From: UBA4416 sp964541155
Lineage (GTDB): Bacteria; Bacteroidota; Bacteroidia; B-17B0; Aurantibacillaceae
Direction of reading: 5' to 3'
Assembly (NCBI GenBank): GCA_964541155.1
Contig: CAZIPC010000002.1
Coordinates: 1 to 64,000, forward strand
Length of the DNA stretch: 64,000 bases
Below, piece after piece: positions 8,621 through 17,798 of the stretch. Position numbers and translations under genes: made by a program. Every line of letters begins with the position of its first letter. The first letter of the stretch is position 1. The notes beneath the pieces were generated by a model. The model searched no databases, was not told the DNA's origin, and was given only the letters and a program-made list of their open reading frames with translations.

Positions 8621-8748
8621 TATCTAAAGTTAAGTGGTTTTTAATACTATTAACAAAAATAGTATGTAAAATTATAATAAAACTAAAAAACAACATCTAA
8701 AAACAACATAAAGATGTAGGAGGGGATCATGTGCATTTAAATAAAAAA

Positions 8749-10332
8749 TTAATGGTCGGATAGGGCAATGGTTTTTTTTTGTTTTTTATACCTAATTAAT
8801 AATACAATTGGGATACAAATTAAAATAACAAACCCTACCATTAAAAATCCTTGATTATAACTTACTAAAGCCTGTTGTTTAAATAACATGCCTTCTAATG
8901 CTTTACAGGCAAGCGTTTGGGCTTCTTCTGTATTTTTACCAGCATTTACATAATTTTGAGTTAACATCGAAATTCTATCCGCGCTTACCGTATCGTAAAT
9001 ATTAATATAACTAATCATGTTGCCGCGTATTTGTGCATTTGAGTTTATTAAATATAAATTTATTAAAGCAATTCCTATCGCGCCTCCTAACTGCCTAATC
9101 ATGTTTGCTAATCCAACTGCTTGGGCCATATCTTTGCCCTTTAAATTGCCTACAGCTAATGACAATATTGGAGACATCATAAATGCCATTCCAAAACCTC
9201 GCAAGGCAAAGGGTAAATAAAAATCTTTTTCGTTTGAATCGGGGGAGGCTAATCCTAACATCATCAAAAAAATAAACGTTAAAATAATTCCAACAATAAT
9301 AATACGTTTTGGATTAGCACCATTAGCTAACATTTTACCTACTATAGGCATTCCAAAAGCCGAACATAAAGCGCCTGGTATCATAAAAACACCTGTTTGT
9401 GTTGCCGTCCATCCTAATGATATTTGGGCGAATAGTGGGAAAATAAATACAGTTCCAAACAATAACATTCCCAACATTAAATTCATAAAACTACCCATTA
9501 CCAAATTATAGTTTTTATATAATCTTATATTAACGGCTGGGTAATCAATACTTAATTCGCGATAAATAAATGCAATTAAACCTAACAAAGCAATGATAGA
9601 TACAATAGTAATTTCTTGACTTTCAAACCAATCTTTCGAGGTGCCTTCTTCTAGCACAAACTGTATTGACCCTATAGCTAATACCAAAAACAAAATTCCC
9701 CACCAATCTATTTTTCGAGGCTTAACGGCTCCTACTCTATCGGTTATATAAGTCCAAGACAAAAATGTAGCAATAATACCAATAGGAATATTCACAAAAA
9801 ATATCCAATTCCATGAAATATTATCTGTAATGTATCCGCCTATTGTTGGACCAAATGTAGGCCCCATAATAATTCCCATACCAAATATGGCATTTGCAGT
9901 ACTTATTTTTTCGGGAGGAAAAACACCAATGATAATTGTTTGTGCTGTTGACAATAAGCCTCCACCACCTAGCCCTTGAATAAATCTCCAAAACACTAAT
10001 GTCCATAAATTATCCGAAAATCCACACATTAAGGATGATGCTGTAAAAATAATAACAGACATTGTGAAGTATACTTTTCGTCCAAATAAATCAGAAAGCA
10101 TACTTGTTAAAGGAATAATAATAACATTTGAAATAGCGTATGATGTAGTAACCCAAGCAATCTCGGTAGTTGTAGCGCCAATACTTCCGCTTATTTCACG
10201 TAAAGACACATTAACTATTGTAGTATCTATTAATTCTAAAATAGCGCAACTAATTGCAGTTATAATAGTAATCCACTTGGTAAATCCAGTAGGATACTGA
10301 ATTAAAGAAGATGTATTAAGTGTTGTGTTCAA
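8749..10332 (-). CDS. emrB: MFS multidrug transporter, DHA2 family, EmrB/QacA type
   Basis: A 527-residue hydrophobic protein with about 14 predicted membrane segments, the number typical of the DHA2 family. The conserved family motifs are present: LIDTTIVNVSLREI in TM1 (motif D1-like) and DLFGRKVYF in the loop after TM2 (motif A), plus GxxxGPxxGG (GMGIIMGPTFGPTIGGYI) in TM5 (motif C of drug:H+ antiporters). It would be the inner-membrane antiporter of a tripartite pump, working with the HlyD-type adaptor 7 bp upstream and the TolC-like protein before that. Substrate unknown. Last gene of the tetR-led operon. Confidence 0.9.
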   Translation of the reverse strand: MNTTLNTSSLIQYPTGFTKWITIITAISCAILELIDTTIVNVSLREISGSIGATTTEIAWVTTSYAISNVIIIPLTSMLSDLFGRKVYFTMSVIIFTASSLMCGFSDNLWTLVFWRFIQGLGGGGLLSTAQTIIIGVFPPEKISTANAIFGMGIIMGPTFGPTIGGYITDNISWNWIFFVNIPIGIIATFLSWTYITDRVGAVKPRKIDWWGILFLVLAIGSIQFVLEEGTSKDWFESQEITIVSIIALLGLIAFIYRELSIDYPAVNIRLYKNYNLVMGSFMNLMLGMLLFGTVFIFPLFAQISLGWTATQTGVFMIPGALCSAFGMPIVGKMLANGANPKRIIIVGIILTFIFLMMLGLASPDSNEKDFYLPFALRGFGMAFMMSPILSLAVGNLKGKDMAQAVGLANMIRQLGGAIGIALINLYLINSNAQIRGNMISYINIYDTVSADRISMLTQNYVNAGKNTEEAQTLACKALEGMLFKQQALVSYNQGFLMVGFVILICIPIVLLIRYKKQKKTIALSDH

Positions 10333-10339
10333 CGTAATA

Positions 10340-11479
10340 TTATTTAGTATGAATATCTACCACAGCACTTAAACCTGGTAATAATAAACCTTCTAGCTCT
10401 TTTGGATAATCTACAATTTCTATTTTAACCGAAACTCTCTGAGTAATCTTAACAAAGTTTCCAGTAGCATTATCTGGAGGTAATAATGAAAACTTTGCGC
10501 CAGTAGCCCCTCCAAAACTTTGTAAAAGTCCTTTAATATGAGCATTTGGAAAAGCATCTACTTTAATGTTTACTTCTTGCCCTGGTCTCATCTCTTCAAT
10601 TTGAGTTTCTTTAAAATTAGCGCTCACCCATAAATGCGTATAATCTACTGCAGAGCAAATAGGAATACCAGCTTGTAAATACTGTCCAGTCTCTACTGTT
10701 TTTTTTGAAATAATACCATTGAAAGGTGCTCTAATGATTGTATTGTCTAATTGAGTTTGTGCCAATTGCAATTCTGCTTCACGTTGTTTTACCATGGCTG
10801 TTGCTAAAACAATTTGTGCCTTTTGGGATTGGGCTTGCGATTGAGCTCCACTGGCTTGTGATGCAGATGCGTCATATTGTTTTTTCAACATATTTAACTG
10901 TGCTTTTGCAGTTTCAAATTCGGCTTTTGATGATTCAAATTGTTGTTGCGTTACCGCTCCGTCTTTTAGCATTTTTTCAAAACGCAAAAATTCTTTTTCA
11001 TTTTTTACATACTTTGCTTGAGCTGTTGCAATATTATCTTTTGCTGCTTGACTATTTAACCTAACAGCGTCTGCATTCAAATCAGCAATAGTAACACCAG
11101 ACTTTGCAATTTCTAACTGAGCTAATGCGCTTTCTAAAGCAGCTTGTGCTTGTGATACTTTTGCAACATAATCTTTATTATCTATTTCTATTAATGTGTC
11201 GCCTTTTTTAACAACTTGATTATCTACAAAATTTATTTTGGATACAAACCCTTGAACAATATTTCTAACAGGAGTAATCATAGCGTCAATCTGAGCATTA
11301 TCGGTTTTTTCATGACCTATGGCAGAAATCCATGCATACACAACTATTGAAATAATAACAATTGTAATGATTCCTAAAATTTTCAATTTTTTATTTTTTT
11401 GTACTGCTTTTTTTTCTGAATGATCAAGTTGCATTGACTCTGTATGATGCATTGGTTGATTTTCTTTTTTATGTTCCAT
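10340..11479 (-). CDS. emrA: HlyD/EmrA-family periplasmic adaptor protein
   Basis: A 379-residue membrane fusion protein. It has a short cytoplasmic N-terminus, one membrane anchor at about residues 32-50 (ILGIITIVIISIVVYAWI), then biotinyl/lipoyl half-motifs (NIVQGFVSKINFVDNQVVKKGD and IIRAPFNGIISKKTVETGQ) flanking a long Ala/Gln-rich coiled-coil hairpin (about 105-245), and a beta-barrel domain. This is the EmrA architecture that links an MFS pump to an outer-membrane channel. It starts 2 bp after the TolC-like stop and ends 7 bp before emrB, so it is translated within one operon. Confidence 0.9.
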   Translation of the reverse strand: MEHKKENQPMHHTESMQLDHSEKKAVQKNKKLKILGIITIVIISIVVYAWISAIGHEKTDNAQIDAMITPVRNIVQGFVSKINFVDNQVVKKGDTLIEIDNKDYVAKVSQAQAALESALAQLEIAKSGVTIADLNADAVRLNSQAAKDNIATAQAKYVKNEKEFLRFEKMLKDGAVTQQQFESSKAEFETAKAQLNMLKKQYDASASQASGAQSQAQSQKAQIVLATAMVKQREAELQLAQTQLDNTIIRAPFNGIISKKTVETGQYLQAGIPICSAVDYTHLWVSANFKETQIEEMRPGQEVNIKVDAFPNAHIKGLLQSFGGATGAKFSLLPPDNATGNFVKITQRVSVKIEIVDYPKELEGLLLPGLSAVVDIHTK

Positions 11480-11481
11480 AA

Positions 11482-12753
11482 TTAATATCCTAAAGTTGTG
11501 TTATAATTTTGTTTTGCAATTATTAGTTGTATTTCATGAAGTTTTAAATTGAACTGTGCTTGATTTTCGGCGTTTAAATCCACTATAAAATCTGATACTG
11601 TAATTATGCCATTATCTAATTGACTTGATGATGCTTTTCGAATAGCTGTTTTGGCTTGTGCTATTTTTAAATCTAGTATAATCATTTTATTGAGTTTAAA
11701 AATTTCTTCTTGCTGTTGCACAAGGATTGTTTGTATATTTAAATCAAATGTCTTTCTTTGATTAGCCACAATATCATTATTAATGCGCAAATTCGAAGTT
11801 TCTTTTCCTGAAGTGTAATATGCTGTTAAATTCCAAGATAATCCGGCTCCAACAAGTGCATAAGGCCTAAAATCATTATTTAAAAAATTAAATCCCGGTC
11901 GCCCATAATAGCCTCTGCCAAACACATACAATTTTGGTAAATTGCTTTTCATAATCATACCCTCTCTTAATTTTAAACTATGGCTTTGTAATTCAAACAA
12001 TCGGTATTCTGGTCTTACATTAACAGATTGAAGAGTAAATTCTTTTTTGTTTTCAATAAACACAATACTTGTATCCATTGTTTGATTTGTGATGAGAGAT
12101 AAAGTTTTATAACAAACTAAAAGATTAGAGTTAATCTCCTCTAATTTTTGTTGTGTAGAAAAATACTCAGATTCTAATAGTAAAAAACCACTTGCTAAAG
12201 CTGCTCCATTTTCTACTGCTGATTTGATTTTATTTCGTTTTGCATTAAGTTCGTTCATTCTCAAATACATGATTTTCTTATTTTCTTGCTGTAAACAAAC
12301 AGTAGCGTATAATTGATTAATCCGTTCTTTTAGCTTTAAATACTCAATATCTATTTGCTGAGCTTGTATTTCTGCGTTTTCTCGCTCAATTTGTTTTTGA
12401 GTTTTAACAGCACCATAATCAAAAAGATTTTCTTTTAATTCTAATCCAAAACTATACTGATCTGGTTTTTGTTTAAACCCAGAAGTACCAAATCCGGGTA
12501 ATGTAAATTCAGTCACCTCGCTTTGATAGGTTGCCTGACCAGCTACATTAATTTGTGGTAAAAAATTTGTATTAATTTGCTTTACCTTATTTTTTGAAAT
12601 GGAAGCAAACATTTGCTTTTGTTTTAATAATGGATAATTTTCTATCGCTAAATTTTGTAACTGTTCTAATGTATACTCTTTTGCTTCTTGAGCTTTTAGC
12701 TGCAAAATCAACAACATTAAAAAACTAACCACATAACTAATTATTTTTTTCAT
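11482..12753 (-). CDS. TolC-family outer-membrane efflux protein
   Basis: A 423-residue protein with a signal peptide (MKKIISYVVSFLMLLILQLKAQ) and the duplicated helical layout of outer membrane efflux proteins: two long coiled-coil regions (about 95-215 and 320-423) separated by beta strands (KLYVFGRGYYGRPG, YALVGAGLSWNL). The N-terminal YTLEQLQNLAIENYPLLKQ is the usual family opening. It would form the outer-membrane duct for the EmrAB pump encoded downstream. It starts 7 bp after the stop of the TetR regulator. Confidence 0.85.
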   Translation of the reverse strand: MKKIISYVVSFLMLLILQLKAQEAKEYTLEQLQNLAIENYPLLKQKQMFASISKNKVKQINTNFLPQINVAGQATYQSEVTEFTLPGFGTSGFKQKPDQYSFGLELKENLFDYGAVKTQKQIERENAEIQAQQIDIEYLKLKERINQLYATVCLQQENKKIMYLRMNELNAKRNKIKSAVENGAALASGFLLLESEYFSTQQKLEEINSNLLVCYKTLSLITNQTMDTSIVFIENKKEFTLQSVNVRPEYRLFELQSHSLKLREGMIMKSNLPKLYVFGRGYYGRPGFNFLNNDFRPYALVGAGLSWNLTAYYTSGKETSNLRINNDIVANQRKTFDLNIQTILVQQQEEIFKLNKMIILDLKIAQAKTAIRKASSSQLDNGIITVSDFIVDLNAENQAQFNLKLHEIQLIIAKQNYNTTLGY

Positions 12754-12760
12754 ATTTATT

Positions 12761-13357
12761 TTAATCCTTTTTTAATGTGTTTATTAATAAATCTGCAACA
12801 GTTTCTGGATAATTCTTCATAAACAATTCAAACTCGTGCTTGTTCATTCCTGTAGTTATTTGAAACATTTGTGAATTTAACAATGGGTAGGCGCATAAAG
12901 AATGCATAAAAATATAAATGACATATGCATTTGTTTGTTTCACCTTTCCTAGTTCTTGTAAGTTTTCGAAATAAGAAATAAACTTTGCCTTTGGTTTTGA
13001 TTTCTTTCTTCTGCTTAATAATAAATCAGGATTACGATTAATTTCTCCTAAAATAAACAGCAACGATTTTGTTTTTAAAAAATCAAAAAACTGGTGTATA
13101 AAATTTCTCAACTTATCTTCCCAGTGTTCATTTTCATCGCTCCAGGTCGAAACCAAATTCATAAAATCAGACATCGTTTCATCAAAAATACGTTCAAATA
13201 GATTTTCTTTAGACCTAAAATAATAATGCAAAGAGGCCTTGCTAATTCCTGCCTCATCAGCTATTTGCTGCATACGTGCTCCAGAGTATCCGCTTGTTTC
13301 AAATACCTTTTTAGCAGCATCTAATATTTTTATTTCTGATTCAGAAGACGTTGACAT
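12761..13357 (-). CDS. TetR/AcrR-family transcriptional regulator of the efflux operon
   Basis: A 198-residue protein with an N-terminal TetR helix-turn-helix at about residues 8-54 (ILDAAKKVFETSGYSGARMQQIADEAG then ISKASLHYYFRSKENLFE) and a helical ligand domain after it. It is the first gene of the operon with tolC-like, emrA and emrB, and a perfect 16-bp palindrome lies 20 bp upstream of its start. The simplest model is autorepression of the whole operon, relieved by a pump substrate. The ligand cannot be read from the sequence. Confidence 0.9.
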   Translation of the reverse strand: MSTSSESEIKILDAAKKVFETSGYSGARMQQIADEAGISKASLHYYFRSKENLFERIFDETMSDFMNLVSTWSDENEHWEDKLRNFIHQFFDFLKTKSLLFILGEINRNPDLLLSRRKKSKPKAKFISYFENLQELGKVKQTNAYVIYIFMHSLCAYPLLNSQMFQITTGMNKHEFELFMKNYPETVADLLINTLKKD

Positions 13358-13376
13358 TTTGGTTTGATTATTTGGT

Positions 13377-13400
13377 TTGACTATTTAGTCAACAAATATA
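13377..13400 (-). promoter_or_regulatory. TetR operator and -7 promoter box of the efflux operon
   Basis: 13377-13392 is a perfect palindrome, TTGACTATTTAGTCAA (7-bp arms, 2-bp centre). Immediately upstream on the minus strand, 13393-13400 reads TATATTTG, a match to the TAnnTTTG -7 consensus. The palindrome would cover the transcription start, a classic repressor position. No good -33 TTG is seen for this direction. Confidence 0.65.
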
Positions 13401-13434
13401 CAATTTTTTAATCATCTATTATTATCTTTGAGAA

Positions 13435-14052
13435 ATGGATTTGTTTTCTAATACACTTAGCTCAAATATTTTGCCTTTTGATGGCAACGTTGAGTACTTG
13501 GGTGTAATTTTTTCAAAAAATGAAGCGACTCATTTTTTAAATATATTATACAATACCATTGAATGGAAACACGATGAAGCTAATGTGTATGGGAATCATA
13601 TTTTTACTTCAAGAAAAGTAGCTTTATATGGAGATTTTCCATTTTCTTACAGTTATTCAAACCATACCAAAAATGCATTACCCTGGACTCCTGAACTTAT
13701 TACAATTAAAAAAATTGTTGAAGAAAAAACGCTTACGACTTACAACGCCTGTTTGCTAAATTTGTATCATGATGGTAACGAAGGGATGTCATGGCATAGC
13801 GATGACGAACCTACATTAAAACAAAATGGAACTATTGCTGCCTTAAGTTTTGGAGCCGAGAGAAAATTCTTATTTAAGCATAAAACTAAAAAAACTACTG
13901 CTTCTATTGTTTTAGAACATGGTAGTTTGCTTATTATGAAAGATGAAACGCAAACTCATTGGTTACATCGTTTACCAACAAATAAATACACCAAAAGAAT
14001 GCGAATTAGCCTAACTTTTAGAACTATTATAAACCCCAAAAACTGTTTTTGA
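13435..14052 (+). CDS. AlkB-like 2-oxoglutarate/Fe(II) dioxygenase
   Basis: A 205-residue AlkB-family protein. The metal facial triad is visible: His121 and Asp123 in MSWHSDDEP and His178 in HWLHRLP. The 2-oxoglutarate-binding pair is Arg190 and Arg196 in RISLTFR. TYNACLLNLYHDGNEGMSWH matches the nucleotide-lesion-demethylating AlkB branch (AlkB, ALKBH2/3), so repair of alkylated DNA or RNA is likely. A -7-like box TATCTTTG at 13423-13430 ends 4 bp before the ATG, so the mRNA may be almost leaderless. It is divergent from the TetR operon and shares the intergenic region containing the TetR palindrome. Confidence 0.9.
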   Translation: MDLFSNTLSSNILPFDGNVEYLGVIFSKNEATHFLNILYNTIEWKHDEANVYGNHIFTSRKVALYGDFPFSYSYSNHTKNALPWTPELITIKKIVEEKTLTTYNACLLNLYHDGNEGMSWHSDDEPTLKQNGTIAALSFGAERKFLFKHKTKKTTASIVLEHGSLLIMKDETQTHWLHRLPTNKYTKRMRISLTFRTIINPKNCF

Positions 14053-14170
14053 AATAAAAATGAATTGCTTTTTAAATTTAGAATTATTCCAAATAAGCGT
14101 GTTTTTTACATTATAATAAACCTAATTACACTTAATATTGTTATTTAGTTGATAAAAGCATTAAAAAATA

Positions 14171-14201
14171 TTGTTTTAAATGCTTCACAGTTATACATTT
14201 G
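14171..14201 (+). promoter_or_regulatory. Promoter of sdhCAB
   Basis: TTG at 14171-14173, a 20-bp gap, then TACATTTG at 14194-14201: a full match to the Bacteroidota housekeeping promoter (TTG, 19-21 bp, TAnnTTTG). It places the transcription start near 14207 and rules out the upstream in-frame TTG at 14199 as start codon, supporting the ATG at 14232. The remaining sequence between 14053 and 14170 shows nothing recognisable. Confidence 0.75.
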
Positions 14202-14231
14202 CCGAGTCTAAAATTTAAACAAAATTTCTTT

Positions 14232-14906
14232 ATGAGTCAAGGATTCTTAAAATCATCAATCGGAAAAAAATTTGTAATGGGCCTAACGGGTTTGTTTCTT
14301 ATTACATTCTTAGTAGTTCATTGCTTTATTAACTGCCTTATCTTTTTTAATGATGGAGGCTTAATGTTTAATATTGGTGCCGATTTTATGGCACATAACT
14401 GGTTAATTAGAGCAGGAGAATTAGTTCTATTTTTTGGATTAATCGTTCATGTAATTCAAGCTTTAATTCTAACCTTAGAAAATAAAAAAGCTCGCCCCGT
14501 TGGTTATGCAAAAATTGATGGCGCAGCAAACTCTTCTTGGTATAGCCGTTCTATGGGATTATTAGGAACTATGCTATTGTTATTTTTAATTATTCATTTA
14601 GTTCATTTTTGGGTAAAATCTCGTTTTACTGGATTACCAGGAGAGGATGCAAATGGTAACGAAAACTTGTATGCGGTTATGCAAACTACATTCTCTATGT
14701 TATGGGTTGTTGTGTTATATGTATTATCAATGATTTCATTATCATATCATTTATTACATGGCTTTCAATCAGCATTTCAAACATTAGGTTTAAATAATAA
14801 AATATATACTCCTATTATTAAAAAAACAGGAGTTGCTTTTGCTATCATTATTCCTTTCATTTTCGCATTAATGCCAATACTAATGTATTTAGGCGTTATT
14901 AAATAA
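14232..14906 (+). CDS. sdhC: Succinate dehydrogenase cytochrome b subunit (b558 type)
   Basis: A 224-residue membrane protein with five predicted helices. It begins SQGFLKSSIGKKFVMGLTG, the typical start of Bacteroidota/Firmicutes-type single cytochrome b subunits. Several membrane histidines (LVVHCFINCLI, IVHVIQALIL, IIHLVHFW, SYHLLHGF) are candidate haem ligands for two b haems. It anchors SdhAB and passes electrons to menaquinone. I use ATG 14232, not the upstream TTG that overlaps the promoter. First gene of the sdhCAB operon. Confidence 0.93.
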   Translation: MSQGFLKSSIGKKFVMGLTGLFLITFLVVHCFINCLIFFNDGGLMFNIGADFMAHNWLIRAGELVLFFGLIVHVIQALILTLENKKARPVGYAKIDGAANSSWYSRSMGLLGTMLLLFLIIHLVHFWVKSRFTGLPGEDANGNENLYAVMQTTFSMLWVVVLYVLSMISLSYHLLHGFQSAFQTLGLNNKIYTPIIKKTGVAFAIIIPFIFALMPILMYLGVIK

Positions 14907-14943
14907 TTTTAAAACATTAAACATTCATTCTTAATTTTTCGAT

Positions 14944-16956
14944 ATGAGTAAATTAGATTCAAAAATTCCAGAAGGAGCCATTGATCAAAAATGGTCTAAA
15001 TACCGTTCAACAGTACCATTAGTAAATCCTGCAAACAAACGTAGTTTAGAAGTATTAGTTGTGGGTTCTGGTTTAGCAGGGGCTTCGGCAGCTGCTTCAT
15101 TAGCCGAAATGGGATATAAAGTAAAAGTATTTTGTTTTCAAGATTCTCCACGTCGTGCACATAGTATTGCAGCACAAGGTGGAATTAATGCCGCGAAAAA
15201 CTATCAAAACGATGGTGACTCAACTTACCGTTTATTTTATGATACAATTAAAGGTGGAGATTACAGAGCTCGAGAAGCAAACGTTCATCGTTTAGCCGAA
15301 GTTTCTTCAAATATTATTGACCAATGTGTTGCTCAAGGTGTTCCTTTAGCTCGTGAATATGGCGGATTATTAAGTAACCGTTCATTTGGTGGAACTCAAG
15401 TACAACGTACATTCTATGCTGCTGGTCAAACAGGGCAACAATTATTATTAGGTGCGTATTCAGCACTACAACGTCAGGTTGGATCAGGTAACGTAACATT
15501 ATGTGCTCGTCATGAAATGTTAGATGTAGTTACAATTGACGGAGTTGCACGTGGCATTATTGCTCGTAATTTAATTACGGGCGAAATGGAAAAACATTTT
15601 GGACATGCCGTATTATTATGTACAGGAGGATACGGTAACGTGTTTTACTTATCTACAAATGCAATGGGAAGTAACGTAACGGCAGCCTGGAAAGCCCACA
15701 AAAAAGGTGCATTTTTTGGCAATCCATGTTACACTCAAATTCATCCAACTTGTATTCCTGTTTCTGGAGATCATCAATCTAAATTAACCTTAATGTCTGA
15801 GTCATTAAGAAATGATGGCCGTATTTGGGTACCAAAAAAGAAAGATGATACTCGTAAACCTACAGATATTCCTGAAGAAGAAAGAGATTATTATTTAGAG
15901 CGTCGTTATCCTGCATTTGGTAATTTAGTTCCACGAGATGTAGCTTCTCGTGCAGCAAAAGAGCGTTGTGATGCTGGTTATGGAGTAGGAAATTCTAAAA
16001 TGGCGGTGTATTTGGATTTTGCATTCAATACTGCTCGTTATGGAAGAACAGAAGCTACAAAACGTAATATACACAACCCAAGCCATGAAGAAATTATGCG
16101 CTTAGGAAAAGAAGTTGTAAAAGAAAAATATGGTAACTTGTTTGACATGTATCAACAAATTACAGGAGAAAACCCGTATGAAGTTCCTATGCGTATATAC
16201 CCAGCTGTTCACTACACAATGGGTGGTTTATGGGTAGATTATAATTTAATGACAACCGTAAAAGGATTATACGCATTAGGTGAGGCCAACTTCTCTGATC
16301 ATGGAGCTAACCGTTTAGGAGCTTCAGCATTAATGCAAGGATTGGCAGATGGCTACTTTGTTATCCCTTATACACTAGGAGTATACTTATCTACAGAAGT
16401 AACTCGTATGAGTGCAGAAAAAGATAAAGCAGATTCTATTGATAAATTAAAAACTAATCATCCTGCATTTGATGAAGCGTTAAAAGAACAAACTGATTTA
16501 ATAAATAAATTCTTAACCATTAACGGAACAAAATCTGTTGAAAGTTTCCATAAACGATTAGGATTAATTATGTGGAACAAATGCGGCATGGCTCGTAATA
16601 AACAAGGCTTAACGGAAGCTATAGCAGAAATACAAGCTTTACGTAAAGAATTCTGGAGTGATGTGCGTGTATTAGGAAGCGCTAATGAATTTAATCCTGA
16701 TTTAGAAAAAGCGGGAAGAGTAGCAGATTTCTTAGAATTAGGAGAATTAATGTGTAAAGACGCTTTACATCGCGAAGAAAGTTGTGGTGGTCACTTCCGT
16801 GAAGAACATCAAACAGAAGAAGGTGAGGCAAAACGTGATGATGAAAACTTTGCTTATGTTGCTGCTTGGGAATACAAATCAGAGAGCAACTGGGAATTAA
16901 ATAAAGAAGAATTAAAATACGAAAATATTAAAATCGCTCAACGATCATATAAATAA
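14944..16956 (+). CDS. sdhA: Succinate dehydrogenase/fumarate reductase flavoprotein subunit
   Basis: A 670-residue flavoprotein. The dinucleotide motif GSGLAGASAA is at 41-50 and the histidine expected to carry covalent 8-alpha-FAD is His73 in RRAHSIAAQGG. The substrate and catalytic motifs HPTCIP, RYPAFGNLVPRDVASRAA, HYTMGGLWVDYN and GANRLGASALMQGLADGYF are all intact. With sdhB (8 bp downstream) and sdhC (37 bp upstream) it forms the soluble head of complex II, oxidising succinate to fumarate in the TCA cycle. Confidence 0.97.
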   Translation: MSKLDSKIPEGAIDQKWSKYRSTVPLVNPANKRSLEVLVVGSGLAGASAAASLAEMGYKVKVFCFQDSPRRAHSIAAQGGINAAKNYQNDGDSTYRLFYDTIKGGDYRAREANVHRLAEVSSNIIDQCVAQGVPLAREYGGLLSNRSFGGTQVQRTFYAAGQTGQQLLLGAYSALQRQVGSGNVTLCARHEMLDVVTIDGVARGIIARNLITGEMEKHFGHAVLLCTGGYGNVFYLSTNAMGSNVTAAWKAHKKGAFFGNPCYTQIHPTCIPVSGDHQSKLTLMSESLRNDGRIWVPKKKDDTRKPTDIPEEERDYYLERRYPAFGNLVPRDVASRAAKERCDAGYGVGNSKMAVYLDFAFNTARYGRTEATKRNIHNPSHEEIMRLGKEVVKEKYGNLFDMYQQITGENPYEVPMRIYPAVHYTMGGLWVDYNLMTTVKGLYALGEANFSDHGANRLGASALMQGLADGYFVIPYTLGVYLSTEVTRMSAEKDKADSIDKLKTNHPAFDEALKEQTDLINKFLTINGTKSVESFHKRLGLIMWNKCGMARNKQGLTEAIAEIQALRKEFWSDVRVLGSANEFNPDLEKAGRVADFLELGELMCKDALHREESCGGHFREEHQTEEGEAKRDDENFAYVAAWEYKSESNWELNKEELKYENIKIAQRSYK

Positions 16957-16964
16957 TATAAACT

Positions 16965-17729
16965 ATGGGATCAGGACACGGAACAGAATTGAATCTAACT
17001 TTAAAAGTTTGGAGACAAAAAAACAGCAAAGCTACAGGAAGCTTTGAAACACATCAATTAACTGGCATCTCAACTGACATGTCATTTTTAGAAATGTTTG
17101 ATGTATTGAATGAAAAATTAATTAGCGAAGGCAAAGAAGCTATTGCATTTGACCACGATTGTCGTGAGGGCATTTGTGGTATGTGTAGTATGTATATCAA
17201 TGGTCGTCCACACGGCCCAAAACAAGGTGTTACAACTTGCCAATTACACATGCGTTCTTTCAAAAACGGAGACACTATTGTTGTTGAGCCTTGGAGAAGT
17301 GCAGCGTTTCCAGTAATTAAAGATTTAGCAGTTGATAGAAGTGCGTTTGATAGAATTATAGCAAGTGGTGGTTACGTATCTGTAAACACAGGTAATGCTC
17401 AAGATGCTAATAATATTTTAATACCAAAAACAGCTGCTGATGAAGCTTTTAGTGCAGCGGCTTGTATTGGTTGTGGGGCTTGCGTAGCCGCTTGTAAAAA
17501 CAGTTCTGCTATGTTATTCGTTTCTGCAAAAGTATCTCAACTAGCTTTATTGCCTCAAGGACAAGTTGAGCGCAAAGAGCGTGTTAAGAAAATGGTTGCT
17601 CAAATGGATGAAGAAGGATTTGGTAACTGTACAAACACTGGTGCTTGCGAAGCAGAATGCCCTAAAGGAATTTCAATTGAAAACATTGCTCGCATGAATC
17701 GTGAATTAACCGCAGCAAGCTTTAAATAA
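16965..17729 (+). CDS. sdhB: Succinate dehydrogenase iron-sulfur subunit
   Basis: A 254-residue subunit with all cluster ligands visible. The [2Fe-2S] site uses Cys66, Cys71, Cys74 (DCREGICGMC) and Cys92. The C-terminal domain has CIGCGACVAAC (Cys167, 170, 173, 177) and CTNTGACEAECP (Cys222, 228, 232) for the [4Fe-4S] and [3Fe-4S] clusters. It relays electrons from SdhA to the haem subunit. Last gene of sdhCAB; a strong terminator follows. Confidence 0.97.
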   Translation: MGSGHGTELNLTLKVWRQKNSKATGSFETHQLTGISTDMSFLEMFDVLNEKLISEGKEAIAFDHDCREGICGMCSMYINGRPHGPKQGVTTCQLHMRSFKNGDTIVVEPWRSAAFPVIKDLAVDRSAFDRIIASGGYVSVNTGNAQDANNILIPKTAADEAFSAAACIGCGACVAACKNSSAMLFVSAKVSQLALLPQGQVERKERVKKMVAQMDEEGFGNCTNTGACEAECPKGISIENIARMNRELTAASFK

Positions 17730-17746
17730 TTTATTAATTACAAAAT

Positions 17747-17778
17747 AAAAAGCGCCTTACAAATGTAGAGCGCTTTTT
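17747..17778. terminator. Bidirectional terminator between sdhB and holB
   Basis: AAAAAGCGC (17747-17755) pairs with GCGCTTTTT (17770-17778), so A and T tracts flank the hairpin on both strands. It separates the convergent sdhCAB operon and holB. Confidence 0.85.
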
Positions 17779-17798
17779 TTATTTTTTAGGAAATAATC

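Noticed and set aside
8749..13400. Efflux operon as a mobile resistance island
   Set aside because: No transposase, integrase, direct repeats or composition change at its borders; it looks like a chromosomal housekeeping operon.
14199..14231. N-terminal extension of sdhC from TTG 14199
   Set aside because: The TTG lies inside the -7 promoter box; the family starts at the ATG 14232.
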